From assembly GCA_050946935.1 (NCBI GenBank), contig JBMNVR010000007.1, positions 20,418 through 84,417 on the forward strand: DNA of 64,000 nt, in the 5' to 3' direction. This document shows, one piece after another, positions 55,654 through 63,976 of the stretch. The translations under genes were made by a program, and so were the position numbers. This DNA is from UQRS01 sp050946935 (GTDB lineage: Bacteria > Bacillota > Clostridia > Oscillospirales > Acutalibacteraceae). Under the pieces are notes generated by a model. It did no database searches. It saw only the letters and a list, made by a program, of their open reading frames with translations, and was not told the DNA's origin. Each line of letters starts with the position of its first letter. Position 1 is the first letter of the stretch.

Positions 55654-56829
55654 ATGAATAATTTTATTTTTGAAAATGGCACCAAAATTTATTTTGGTAA
55701 AGGCTGTGTGAAAGAATATCTTTCCAGCGTTTTAAGTCGTTATGGAAAAACCGTTATGCTTGCCTATGGGGGTGGGTCTATCAAGAGAAACGGTATCTAT
55801 AATGAAATCGTTGAGGCCTTGGCCGCCGCAGAGAAAACAATCATCGAGTTCCCCGGCATTATGGCTAACCCCACCTACGCAAAAGTTTTGGAGGGCGCAG
55901 CCCTTGCAAGAGAAAAAGGCGTTGATTTCATTCTCGGCGTGGGCGGTGGTTCTGTGATGGACTGCTGCAAGGCGGTTTCACTGGCTGCCCGGTATGAGGG
56001 GGATATATGGAATGACTTTTGGGCGCGAGCCGGTATTGTGGATTTTGAGCCGCTTCCCCTCGGATTTGTGGTTACGGTTACAGGCACCGGCAGCGAGTGC
56101 AACGGCGGAGCTGTTATCACCAATGAGGAGCGAAAAATCAAGACGGGGCGGGACTATCCTGCCTGTAATGCAAAGTTTGCAATGCTTGACCCCGCTTACA
56201 CCATGACCGTTCCCTTGCGTCAGACCATTTCCGGTGGCTTCGATATTCTCTCTCATATTATGGAGACCTATTTCAGCGAGCCGAACGAAGATAATGTTTC
56301 CGATGATATTTCCGAGGCGCTGATGAAAAGTGTAATCCACAATCTGCGGGAGGTGATTAAAAATCCGAAGGACTATACTGCCCGGAGCAATCTTATGTGG
56401 GCGGCGACTATGGCGGAAAACCGTATCATCAAGCTGGGCAAGCGGTGCGACTTCCAGTGCCACCAAATCGAACATCAGCTTGGCGCTTACACCGACTGCA
56501 ATCACGGCGAAGGACTGGCGGTGCTGCACCCGATCTACTATCGGCATATTTATAAAGATGGTTTGCCAAAGTTCATTCGCTTTGCAGAAAATGTCTGGAA
56601 TATTCCCCGTGACGGCATGAGTGATGAAGAACTTGCAAAATCCGGCGTAGAATCACTGGCTGCGTTTATCGCAGAAATCGGCTTGCCTACTACGCTGACC
56701 GAATTGGGAATTACAGACGAGGCGTTGCTGGGAGAGGTGGCAGATTCCTGTAATATCGCTCCCGGAAGTTATAAAAAAATGACTGCCGAAGAAATCCGGC
56801 AGATTTTAGAAGAATCTATTTCATTTTAA
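55654..56829 (+). CDS. Iron-containing alcohol dehydrogenase (YugJ/BdhA-like)
   Basis: 391 residues, AAAGGAGG before ATG. NAD(P)-binding GVGGGSVMDCCKAVS, metal ligands in GGFDILSHIMETYFS and CHQIEHQLGAYTDCNHGEGLA. Pattern of NADPH-dependent butanol/aldehyde reductases. First gene of a six-gene operon driven from the MerR promoter; likely detoxifies aldehydes by reduction. Confidence 0.93.
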   Translation: MNNFIFENGTKIYFGKGCVKEYLSSVLSRYGKTVMLAYGGGSIKRNGIYNEIVEALAAAEKTIIEFPGIMANPTYAKVLEGAALAREKGVDFILGVGGGSVMDCCKAVSLAARYEGDIWNDFWARAGIVDFEPLPLGFVVTVTGTGSECNGGAVITNEERKIKTGRDYPACNAKFAMLDPAYTMTVPLRQTISGGFDILSHIMETYFSEPNEDNVSDDISEALMKSVIHNLREVIKNPKDYTARSNLMWAATMAENRIIKLGKRCDFQCHQIEHQLGAYTDCNHGEGLAVLHPIYYRHIYKDGLPKFIRFAENVWNIPRDGMSDEELAKSGVESLAAFIAEIGLPTTLTELGITDEALLGEVADSCNIAPGSYKKMTAEEIRQILEESISF

Positions 56830-56843
56830 GGAGGTACAAACCT

Positions 56844-57587
56844 ATGAAAAAAGTAATTTCTATGTTCCTTGCGCTGACGATGATCTTTGCACTCGCAGCC
56901 TGCAGCAACAATCAATCCACAACTCAAAATCCATCCGAGCCTTCATCCACTCCGGCTACAGAAAGTACGCAGAAGCCCGACACTTCTGACGGAACAGAAT
57001 CTACCGATACTCCTGTTTCACAGCCGGAATCGGATAGCAAATCTCTTGTCGTTTATTTCTCTATGCCGGAAACTACTGATCCAAACAACATGACACAAGA
57101 GGAGGCTAACAGCGTCGTTGTTATTAACGGAGAAGTTCTCGGGAACACGCAGTACATGGCATATGTAATTCAGAAAAACACAAATGCGGACATTTTCCGC
57201 ATTGAACCAAAAACACCTTATCCTACAGACCATGACACCCTTGTTGATTTGGCGGCTGATGAGCAGGCTGAGAATGCACGCCCGGCTATCAAGGACACAA
57301 TCCAAAACTTCGACCAGTACGATACCATCTTTGTGGGTTATCCCAACTGGTGGGGCGATATGCCGATGATCCTCTATACTTTCTTTGACACCTACGATTT
57401 CTCCGGCAAGACGATCATCCCGTTCAACACCCACGGTGGCAGCGGATTTTCCGGCACAATCAATTCCATTCGAGAAAATGAGCCGGATGCAGAGGTTTTG
57501 GATGGCTTATCTATTTCCCGGAACAGCATTCAAGACGCAGAATCAGAAATCGTGGATTGGGTTGAAAGCTTAAATATTGCAGAATAA
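56844..57587 (+). CDS. Flavodoxin-like lipoprotein
   Basis: 247 residues. Signal peptide with lipobox ALAAC (Cys about 20), a Ser/Thr/Pro linker to about 70, then a flavodoxin fold: SLVVYFSMPET (FMN phosphate loop region), DTIFVGYPNWWGDMP (ring contact), THGGSGFSGT. An extracytoplasmic flavodoxin could pass electrons outside the membrane. 14 bp after the ADH gene and 13 bp before the next. Confidence 0.87.
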   Translation: MKKVISMFLALTMIFALAACSNNQSTTQNPSEPSSTPATESTQKPDTSDGTESTDTPVSQPESDSKSLVVYFSMPETTDPNNMTQEEANSVVVINGEVLGNTQYMAYVIQKNTNADIFRIEPKTPYPTDHDTLVDLAADEQAENARPAIKDTIQNFDQYDTIFVGYPNWWGDMPMILYTFFDTYDFSGKTIIPFNTHGGSGFSGTINSIRENEPDAEVLDGLSISRNSIQDAESEIVDWVESLNIAE

Positions 57588-57600
57588 GGAGAAAAGAATA

Positions 57601-58140
57601 ATGAGCAAAAAAGTTTTGATTTTGTCCGGCAGCCCCCGCAAGGGAGGAAACTCCGATTTGCTGTGCGACCAGTTCCAAAAGGGTGCAGAGGAATCCGGCA
57701 ATGAAGTAGAGAAAATCTTTCTCCGCAGTAAGAAGATTGGTTACTGCAACGCCTGCTACTACTGCAAAAAAAGCGGCGGTGTCTGTGCAATCAAGGATGA
57801 TATGGCGGAAATCCTTGAAAAAATGCACTGGGCAGATGTTATCGTAATGGCAAGCCCTGTCTATTTCTACTCTATCGACGCACAGATGAAAACGGTGATT
57901 GACCGTACCGTGGCACAGTGGACGCAGATCAAGAACAAGGAGTTCTATTACATCATGACGGCTGCGGAGGAAAGCAGCACCGTTATGGATTGCACCTTAG
58001 AATGTTTCCGAGGTCTCGCCGCCTGTCTTTCGGGTTCAACGGAAATGGGCGTGATTTACGGCAAGGGCGTGTATGAAGCCGGTGCTGTCAAAAATACGCC
58101 TGTTATGGAAGAAGCCTATGAAATGGGCAAAGAAGTGTGA
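57601..58140 (+). CDS. NADPH-dependent FMN reductase / iron-sulfur-flavoprotein-like
   Basis: 179 residues from ATG 57601 (AAGGAGA upstream). FMN-binding SGSPRKGGNSD, Cys motif CNACYYC...GVC, and SPVYFYSIDAQMKTVIDR, the family core. The spacing of the Cys motif resembles iron-sulfur flavoproteins but is incomplete. Cytoplasmic redox enzyme; the start of the next gene overlaps or abuts the stop (58138-58143). Confidence 0.88.
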   Translation: MSKKVLILSGSPRKGGNSDLLCDQFQKGAEESGNEVEKIFLRSKKIGYCNACYYCKKSGGVCAIKDDMAEILEKMHWADVIVMASPVYFYSIDAQMKTVIDRTVAQWTQIKNKEFYYIMTAAEESSTVMDCTLECFRGLAACLSGSTEMGVIYGKGVYEAGAVKNTPVMEEAYEMGKEV

Positions 58141-58142
58141 AT

Positions 58143-59132
58143 ATGGAATCAAGAATTTTAGGAAAAGATTTAACTGTTTCTGCTGTCGGTCTTGGCTGTA
58201 TGGGGTTTTCTCATGCTTATGGTGTGGCGACAGAAAAGAATGCGGCTATAAAAGCAATGCAATCAGCGTTTGAAGCTGGTTACACCTTCTTCGATACAGC
58301 AGAAACCTATCTTGGAACAAATGCTGACGGCAGTATTTCCTACAACGAAGAATTGGTAGGTGAAGCGTTAGCTCCTTATCGCAGCAAGGTTCAGATTGCG
58401 ACGAAGTTCGGTGTTCACCACGAGGGCAGAACCATTGTAACGGACAGCCGCCCGAGAACGATTCGTAAATCGGTCGAGGGCAGCCTTCAGAAGCTGGGGA
58501 CCGACCACATTGACCTGTATTATCAACACAGAATTGATACCACGGTACCTGCTGAAGAAGTAGCCGGTGTTATGGCCGACTTAATCCGTGAGGGCAAAAT
58601 CACCCATTGGGGTATTTCCGAAACCACGGAAGAATACTTACGCAAAGCTCATGCTGTCTGCCCGGTAACCGCCATTCAGAACCGCTATTCCATGATGTAC
58701 CGTGATTACGAAAAGCTGTTCCCCGTTCTGGAGGAACTGGGCGTCGGCTTTGTGGCATTCAGCCCTATGGCGAACGGTTTGCTGACCGGGAAATACACGG
58801 CGGATTCTAAATTCTCTCAGGACGATTACCGCAGCGTAATGCCTCAGTTTTCCGCTTCTGCAATGGATGAAAACCGTGAGCTTCTGGAACTGCTTCACAG
58901 TCTTGCAACAAATAAAAATGCGACACCGGCGCAAGTGTCTATGGCGTGGATGCTCTGCAAAAAGCCTTATATTGTTCCGATTCCTGGCAGTCGTAAGGTG
59001 GAGCGTCTTATTGAAAATGCCGGTGCGGCAGCAATTAAGCTGACTGCCGACGAGGTACAGAAACTGGATACCGCACTTTCCAATATGGAAATGTCTGCCG
59101 TGTTCGGCGGCTCTAAAATAAAAGAAAAGTAA
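58143..59132 (+). CDS. Aldo/keto reductase
   Basis: 329 residues. Catalytic tetrad visible: D in FFDTAETY, Y in the same motif, K in ATKFGV, H in LYYQHRID. NADPH-binding PIPGSRKVERLIENAGA. Likely reduces aldehydes and ketones. GTG 58137 overlapping the previous stop is an alternative start two residues earlier. Confidence 0.93.
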   Translation: MESRILGKDLTVSAVGLGCMGFSHAYGVATEKNAAIKAMQSAFEAGYTFFDTAETYLGTNADGSISYNEELVGEALAPYRSKVQIATKFGVHHEGRTIVTDSRPRTIRKSVEGSLQKLGTDHIDLYYQHRIDTTVPAEEVAGVMADLIREGKITHWGISETTEEYLRKAHAVCPVTAIQNRYSMMYRDYEKLFPVLEELGVGFVAFSPMANGLLTGKYTADSKFSQDDYRSVMPQFSASAMDENRELLELLHSLATNKNATPAQVSMAWMLCKKPYIVPIPGSRKVERLIENAGAAAIKLTADEVQKLDTALSNMEMSAVFGGSKIKEK

Positions 59133-59148
59133 GAAAGGGTGAAAGGTA

Positions 59149-59784
59149 ATGAAAGTATTACTTGTAAACGGAAGTCCTCATAAGGAAGGCTGCACTTATA
59201 CGGCACTTTGCGAGGTGTCCGAAGCATTAAATAAAAACGGAATTGATACCGATATTTTCTGGATCGGCAACAAGGCAATTTCCGGCTGTATTGCCTGTAA
59301 AGCCTGTGTGCAAAAGGGTGTGTGTGCCCTTGGCGGCACGGTAAATGATTTTTTGGAGATTGCCGGAGATTATGACGGATTTGTATTCGGCACTCCTGTC
59401 CATTGGGGAGCAGCCAGCGGCGGTTTGACTTCTTTCCTTGACCGTGCGTTTTATGCTGACCTCTGCGGCGGCGGAAACCGCTTCCTGTTGAAACCGGCTG
59501 CGGCTGTTGTTTCTGCCCGCCGTGCCGGAACCACGGCAACCTGGGATCAGATCAACAAGTATTTCGCTCTGATGCAGATGCCGATTATTTCTTCCCGTTA
59601 CTGGACGATTGTTCACGGTGCTACCCCGGAGCAGGTGAAGAAAGACGAAGAAGGTATGCAGACAATGCGTATCCTCGGTAAGAATATGGCATACTTCCTC
59701 CATTGCATGGAAGCCGGTAAACAACTTGCTGTTGCCAAACCGGAACCGGAATCCGTTACATTTACAAACTTTATTCGGGAATAA
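59149..59784 (+). CDS. NADPH-dependent FMN reductase family protein
   Basis: 211 residues. NGSPHKEGCTYTAL (FMN loop), CIACKACVQKGVC (Cys motif), GTPVHWGAASGGLTSFLDR (ring contact). A second flavodoxin-fold oxidoreductase in this operon, 16 bp after the aldo/keto reductase. Confidence 0.9.
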   Translation: MKVLLVNGSPHKEGCTYTALCEVSEALNKNGIDTDIFWIGNKAISGCIACKACVQKGVCALGGTVNDFLEIAGDYDGFVFGTPVHWGAASGGLTSFLDRAFYADLCGGGNRFLLKPAAAVVSARRAGTTATWDQINKYFALMQMPIISSRYWTIVHGATPEQVKKDEEGMQTMRILGKNMAYFLHCMEAGKQLAVAKPEPESVTFTNFIRE

Positions 59785-59810
59785 GGATTAGCACAAAGGA
59801 GGTGAATCAT

Positions 59811-60470
59811 ATGAACCCAAAAGCACTTAAAAAGTTAACATTGGATTTCATTATGACAATCCTCCTGCTTCTTCTGATGACCTATGAACTGATAGGCAGA
59901 GAAACTCATGAATGGCTTGGAACAGGAATGCTTCTGTTAGTGCTCATTCATCATATTTTCAATCATAAGTGGAGCAAGGCTGTTTTCAAAGGAAAATATA
60001 CGCCATGCCGTATGATGCAAACGGTACATGTAGCACTATTGGTATTATGTATGCTTGGCTCTATGATTAGCGGAATTATTCTGTCCCGATATGTGTTCGA
60101 TTTTCTGCCGATTCAAGGCGGACGCTCCTTTGCCAGAAATCTGCATATGGTTTCAGCCTATTGGGGTTTTGTTTTCATGGCGGTTCATCTTGGTCTCCAT
60201 TGGGGCATGGTGATGAACATAGCAAACAAGCACATCAAAAAACCGTCTGCAATCCGCAAATGGATTCTCCGAGGATTTGCATTGCTGATTGCCGGATATG
60301 GTGTTTATGCTTTTATAAACCGCGACCTCTTTCGTTATATGATGCTGAAGGAACAGTTTGTGTATTTCAATTATGAAGAACCGATTATCCGATTTTGGGC
60401 AGATTATTTGTCGATTATGTATCTGTTTGGATGCATTGGTTATTATATGAGAAAATATTCCAAAAAATAA
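59811..60470 (+). CDS. DUF4405-like membrane protein, cytochrome-b-like
   Basis: 219 residues from ATG 59811 with a perfect AAAGGAGGTG. Four to five helices, with His pairs placed inside them (LVLIHHIFNH; ARNLHMVSAYWGF; AVHLGLHWGM), the pattern of DUF4405 and haem-b-binding quinone/cytochrome b561-like proteins. Could link the extracellular flavodoxin to the membrane electron pool. Last gene of the MerR operon. Confidence 0.85.
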   Translation: MNPKALKKLTLDFIMTILLLLLMTYELIGRETHEWLGTGMLLLVLIHHIFNHKWSKAVFKGKYTPCRMMQTVHVALLVLCMLGSMISGIILSRYVFDFLPIQGGRSFARNLHMVSAYWGFVFMAVHLGLHWGMVMNIANKHIKKPSAIRKWILRGFALLIAGYGVYAFINRDLFRYMMLKEQFVYFNYEEPIIRFWADYLSIMYLFGCIGYYMRKYSKK

Positions 60471-60486
60471 TTTAGTGGTGATTTTA

Positions 60487-60973
60487 TGGGAAATTAGCTG
60501 TATTTGATATATCTGAAACCGGCATACAGATTGGTGAGAAATTAGCGCTTCTGCTTGATGAAAGACAGCGGAAAGAACTTGCACAATATCTTCTTGAGGA
60601 TTTGGTATCAATCGCTGATACAGGAGTAAATTCATCAAAGCATAACTGGAAGCAAGATAGTCCTCTCACAGAAATAAGGGAAGGCGATTTATATATTTGT
60701 CTGGAGCAGCGTTTGGTGATAATCAAAGAGCGGGAAATTACTCTGACTGTAAAAGAATTTGATATTTTGGTTCTTTTGATGATGAATCCAAAGCGGGTAT
60801 TTACCTATGAGCTTATCATGGATTTAATCTGGAAAGAGGACTATACCTATTATTCACGAAAAGCAATTAACAACCATGTATGTAATCTCAGGAAAAAATT
60901 AAAGATAGACCCAGGCGATCCTGACTATATCAAAAGTGTTACCGGAATCGGATATAAGTTTGTGTTGCCATAA
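60487..60973 (+). pseudogene. OmpR/PhoB-type winged-helix protein, start frameshifted
   Basis: From about 60488 an open frame reads GKLAVFDISETGIQIGEKLA, then LLLDERQRKELAQYLLE, into a Trans_reg_C winged helix (LTVKEFDILVLLMMNPKRVF; VCNLRKKLKIDPGDPDYIKSV, then GIGYKF). The only ATG with a ribosome-like GGTG (60486-60488) is one base out of frame (ATG GGA AAT TAG). Adding one G would restore ATG GGG AAA TTA. The first ATG/GTG/TTG in frame is TTG 60602, which keeps the winged helix only. No receiver domain. Confidence 0.65.
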
Positions 60974-61009
60974 ATTCACACCATAGGGTAAAACCTGCGG
61001 TGTGAATTT
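60972..61009 (+). terminator. Terminator after the winged-helix gene
   Basis: AAATTCACACC / GGTGTGAATTT stem followed by TTTTATTTT. Confidence 0.85.
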
Positions 61010-61049
61010 TTTTATTTTCTCAGGACAGACGGCAACTTTCTCCTGAAAT

Positions 61050-61182
61050 ATGTACTGAATAATGGAGGGATTTTTTGGCCGCCACTTCTGACAGGGTAAA
61101 TTGTGAATTTTTTGTGAAGTTTTCAAAAAGACCCCCTATTTTTGCCCCAAAAATGTACGGAATAGTGAAGGGATATTTTTTG
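61050..61182. repeat. Pair of ~30-bp direct repeats before the Cys-rich VLP gene
   Basis: 61050-61078 and 61153-61182 share ATGTAC-(T/G)GAATA-(A/G)TG-(G/A)AGGGAT followed by TTTTTTG, 103 bp apart. They lie in the leader of the mobile-element gene and may be protein-binding sites or part of a transfer or excision region. Confidence 0.55.
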
Positions 61183-61193
61183 ACAGTCAGGAG

Positions 61194-61745
61194 GTGAAGC
61201 ATATAAAAAACAAAATACCGGTCATGGATTACAGGCAGTACCGGAGAACAAGAAAACTAGTCCATGCGTGCTGCAATTATGATAACGGAAACTGCGTCAT
61301 GCTGGATGACGGGGAGGAATGCGTCTGTGTCCAGAGCATTTCCTATTCGCTATTATGTAAATGGTTTCGGATTGCGGTTCTCCCATTGGACAAGCCTTTA
61401 GAAACAGCCCTGTTATACAGAGGAAGTATGAAGCGGTGTGTTGTCTGCGGTCAGCCATTTCTCCCCGGTTCCAACCGGGCAAAATACTGTAAGCCCTGTG
61501 CGGCAAAGGTACATCGGAAACAGAAGAATGCCAGCGATCGTAAAAGAAGGCTCCTGTGCGGACAATTAGAAGCGAAAAAACCTCGATATTGCTGGACGTT
61601 TCAATGCTTGTCAGCGGGCAGGCAGTATAAATCCCTTCTACATCCGGAAAGCAGGCTTGAAACTGTCCGAAGAGGTAAATTCACCTATCCGGGATTTTCC
61701 CGATTAGGTAGTATCTATTTCTCTTACATTTCATGCATTTTATAG
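61194..61745 (+). CDS. Cysteine-rich VLP-type mobile-element protein
   Basis: About 183 residues if GTG 61194 is used. The core matches Cys_rich_VLP (PF14194): HACCNYDNGNCVMLDDGEEC, then VQSISYSLLCKWFR, KRCVVCGQPFLPGSNRAKYC, i.e. two zinc-finger-like Cys sets. A perfect AGGAGGTGA (61189-61197) points to a start at 61204, but the codon there is ATA (ATAAAAAAC), perhaps a mutated ATG; ATG 61224 is the next choice. The last 50 residues after KRRL look unlike the family and may be read-through into non-coding DNA. Confidence 0.7.
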   Translation: MKHIKNKIPVMDYRQYRRTRKLVHACCNYDNGNCVMLDDGEECVCVQSISYSLLCKWFRIAVLPLDKPLETALLYRGSMKRCVVCGQPFLPGSNRAKYCKPCAAKVHRKQKNASDRKRRLLCGQLEAKKPRYCWTFQCLSAGRQYKSLLHPESRLETVRRGKFTYPGFSRLGSIYFSYISCIL

Positions 61746-61955
61746 TTCGCTCCAAAACGGGGTTATCCTGTCTTGGAATTTCAGAGATTGGAAAAGCTGC
61801 GCATCTGCACTGCCCCAAAGCTGTCTTTCCGGCAGTGGATATTTCGACGCTTTGGAGAGCCGGAAAATAGACGGAAATCAAAGAGAAATAAGTAAATTAT
61901 ATAATAGTTAATATCAATCCAATCAATCAGGATGGATTGATGGAAAGGAAAATAT
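61746..61955. other. Spacer with inverted repeat before the RepA_N-like gene
   Basis: No gene. ATCAATCCA (61913-61921) pairs with TGGATTGAT (61933-61941), 15 bp before the ATG of the replication-initiator-like gene: an operator or origin-like site. Confidence 0.4.
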
Positions 61956-62309
61956 ATGCAGAATAATATTTTTATCCCCTATAAAGCTGATACAACAGTA
62001 CCGCCGTATCTTCCGTTTCCGCGTTTTTTGGTAACGCTCAATTTATCTAATGACGTGAAGGTGCTTTATGCCCTGCTCTTTGATCGGGCAGGCATTTCAA
62101 GGGAAAACGGTTACATAGAAACAGACGGAACGGTGCGGCTGTATTTTACAGTAGAAGAAGCAAAAGGGAAACTGCACCGAAGCCGTCAGGTAACGACCCG
62201 TGCGTTTCAGGAATTAGAGCGCAGCGGACTGATTATCCGTAGGAAACAGGGGCTTGGCAGACCGGCCGTGATTACCCTGAAGATTCCGGCGGCAGGAAAG
62301 GAGAACTGA
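61956..62309 (+). CDS. RepA_N-type replication initiator domain protein
   Basis: 117 residues, single domain: PYLPFPRFLVTLNLSNDVKV, LYALLFDRAGISRENGYIE, VRLYFTVEEAKGKLHRSRQV and RKQGLGRPAVITL match the RepA_N (PF06970) winged-helix domain of Firmicute plasmids and integrative elements. The C-terminal part of full-length initiators is absent, which is common in element-borne copies. 4 bp before the next gene. Confidence 0.8.
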   Translation: MQNNIFIPYKADTTVPPYLPFPRFLVTLNLSNDVKVLYALLFDRAGISRENGYIETDGTVRLYFTVEEAKGKLHRSRQVTTRAFQELERSGLIIRRKQGLGRPAVITLKIPAAGKEN

Positions 62310-62313
62310 CTGA

Positions 62314-62550
62314 ATGGCAGAGAAAAAAGATTCAAGTACACTTCCACAGTTTCTGAAACCGGAGGTGGCAGAACGTGTAGCAGAGCATTTCAAAGACGGC
62401 GTGTTTGAATTTGATTTTGATACCGAGGAACATATTGCGGTGGAGGGCAACACGGTTTACCATGTGATTCCCCATTATGCCGGTGATGATGCGGAAAATG
62501 TGCCGAACAAGCTGCGCCGGATGATTGCAAAAAACTTGGAGGAAATGTAA
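62314..62550 (+). CDS. Small mobile-element protein, possibly TnpW-like
   Basis: 78 residues: LPQFLKPEVAERVAEHFKDG, FDFDTEEHIAVEGNTVYHVI, then NKLRRMIAKNLEEM. Position between the RepA_N-like gene and the large serine recombinase is that of tnpW-type genes in Tn4451-like elements; the similarity is of order and shape only. Confidence 0.65.
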   Translation: MAEKKDSSTLPQFLKPEVAERVAEHFKDGVFEFDFDTEEHIAVEGNTVYHVIPHYAGDDAENVPNKLRRMIAKNLEEM

Positions 62551-62583
62551 ATGAGGGCGGCTGAAAAGACAGAAAGAATGCGT

Positions 62584-62608
62584 TATAATACAGGTAACCG
62601 TTTACCTG
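62584..62608 (+). promoter_or_regulatory. Promoter -10 with palindrome before the recombinase gene
   Basis: TATAAT (62584-62589) is followed at once by CAGGTAACCGTTTACCTG (62591-62608), an 18-bp dyad with 7-bp arms. A repressor bound here would block the start. No good -35 is seen. Confidence 0.5.
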
Positions 62609-62644
62609 GCTGTTATCCCTTTTTCGGGAGGAAAGGAGCTACTT

Positions 62645-62956
62645 ATGAACCAGCAGCCAGATAAAATCACAGCTTTATATTGTCGTTTAAGCCAGGACAA
62701 TGCCCTTGACGGAGAATCCAACAGTATCACCAATCAAAAGGTTTTACTCTCCAGATATGCGGCGGAACACGGTTTCCGCAATACCATGTTCTTCGTGGAT
62801 GACGGATTTTCAGGAACGAGCTTTCAAAGACCCGGATTTCAGGAAATGATGAAATATGTGGAGGATTATTCGGTTTCCACCCTGATTGTCAAAGATTGTT
62901 GTGCGATAATGGGACTAAATCAGAAAGACCTTGAAAATCAAGGGATTCTGGCTTAG
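62645..62956 (+). pseudogene. Large serine recombinase, truncated after residue 84
   Basis: GGAAAGGAGC before ATG. ALYCRLSQDNALDGESNSI with catalytic S16, NQKVLLSRYAAEHGF, VDDGFSGTSFQRPGFQ: the resolvase domain of TnpX/TndX-type recombinases. After TLIVKD (residue 84, base 62896) the expected MSRLGR segment is replaced by unrelated residues and a stop. Normal length is above 500 residues. Cannot be active alone. Confidence 0.8.
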
Positions 62957-63092
62957 TCCCTTCTTTTTTGACCTAAAAGAGGAACAATCGCTCAACAATC
63001 GGCGCACAGGATCAAAACCGGCTGGCGGTGGCTATGGAGGTACACTGCATAAGCCCTTCCCGTTGCGCTGCCCACAACGAAAGGAGTCCATC

Positions 63093-63305
63093 ATGAAACA
63101 GGGAACTTTGGTTTATGACCACGCAACGGATCGGTACGACATTCGCTTTGACCTTGACTGCTACTACGGCGGTCTGCACTGCGGGGAATGCTTCGATGTC
63201 ATGGTCGGGGGCAAGTGGAAACCCACCCGGATCGAGATGGCTGCGGACTGGTATCTCGTCGGCATCCGCACGGACGATTTGCAGGGATTGAGGGTGAGGA
63301 TGTGA
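63093..63305 (+). CDS. DUF5348 family protein
   Basis: 70 residues from ATG 63093 with AAAGGAG upstream. YDHATDRYDIRF, YYGGLHCGECFDV, GKWKPTRIEM, WYLVGIRTDDLQGLRV match DUF5348, a small beta-barrel protein found in Clostridial conjugative elements. Function unknown. Overlaps the next start by 4 bp (GTGA). Confidence 0.85.
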   Translation: MKQGTLVYDHATDRYDIRFDLDCYYGGLHCGECFDVMVGGKWKPTRIEMAADWYLVGIRTDDLQGLRVRM

Positions 63306-63601
63306 AGACTTTTCTCAAGGAAGTGCTGCTTCCTCTGCTGATTGCCCTTTGTCTTGCCGCATTCTTCAAGCCGGTCTATATGGCGGACGGCGTATGTGAC
63401 TACTTCCTGATGTGGCTCTGTGTCGGCTTCCCATTCGGCATCCGCAGGATGTGTCTCTGGCTCGTCCCCTTCGGTTACGGCATATCCGGCACAGTAGGAA
63501 TCTTCGCACTCAACATCATCATCGGCGGTCTTATCGGCGGACTCGCCCTGATTGTTGGGCTGCTGCTCGGCATCATCCATACCATCCGAGAAATCATCTG
63601 A
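63302..63601 (+). CDS. DUF6050-like small membrane protein
   Basis: 99 residues, GTG start overlapping the DUF5348 stop. Three hydrophobic segments (LLPLLIALCLAAFF; LMWLCVGFPFGI; FALNIIIGGLIGGLALIVGLLLG). Pattern and neighbour agree with DUF6050 proteins of integrative elements. Role unknown. Confidence 0.75.
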   Translation: MKTFLKEVLLPLLIALCLAAFFKPVYMADGVCDYFLMWLCVGFPFGIRRMCLWLVPFGYGISGTVGIFALNIIIGGLIGGLALIVGLLLGIIHTIREII

Positions 63602-63615
63602 ATATCTGAAAAGCT

Positions 63616-63664
63616 AAGAGGGTTTGTTTCATTCTCCAATTCGGAGCATGAAGCAAACCCTCTT
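63616..63664 (+). terminator. Terminator after the DUF6050-like gene
   Basis: AAGAGGGTTTG...CAAACCCTCTT with TTCAT/ATGAA pairing inside, followed by a T-run. Confidence 0.85.
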
Positions 63665-63741
63665 TTTTTGTTGCCCGAAAGCTGGAACAATCTGCCTCTT
63701 GCAGATGACGGCGGTGCGGCGAGGAAAGGAGAGAAAACAAA

Positions 63742-63972
63742 ATGAGCTACATGACAGCCGGTAAGCTGCAAGCCTTTGAAGCCCTCATGAAGGAGGTACC
63801 CGGCCACAACCACTATGACAGCGGATGCGACGGGATCTGCCCGGAATGTCGGTCGTGCTGCTTCCATCGTCCCTACTGGAAATATCAAACCTGTGTCTTC
63901 GAGGAATGTCCCTATTCCCCGGTGAAGCTGTCAACGCTGCGCTGTCAGCCGGTGATGGCAAGGGAGGGATAA
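63742..63972 (+). CDS. Small Cys-rich mobile-element protein
   Basis: 76 residues, GGAAAGGAG before ATG. Seven cysteines: CDGICPECRSCC and CVFEECPY suggest a zinc or iron-sulfur knuckle. I do not recognise the family; it is in the cargo of an integrative element, 4 bp before the next gene. Confidence 0.7.
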   Translation: MSYMTAGKLQAFEALMKEVPGHNHYDSGCDGICPECRSCCFHRPYWKYQTCVFEECPYSPVKLSTLRCQPVMAREG

Positions 63973-63976
63973 CCGC

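Noticed and set aside
62551..62664. 37-codon frame starting ATGAGGGCGGCTG across the recombinase promoter
   Set aside because: It covers the -10 box and palindrome and overlaps the recombinase start in another frame; more likely regulatory DNA than a gene.
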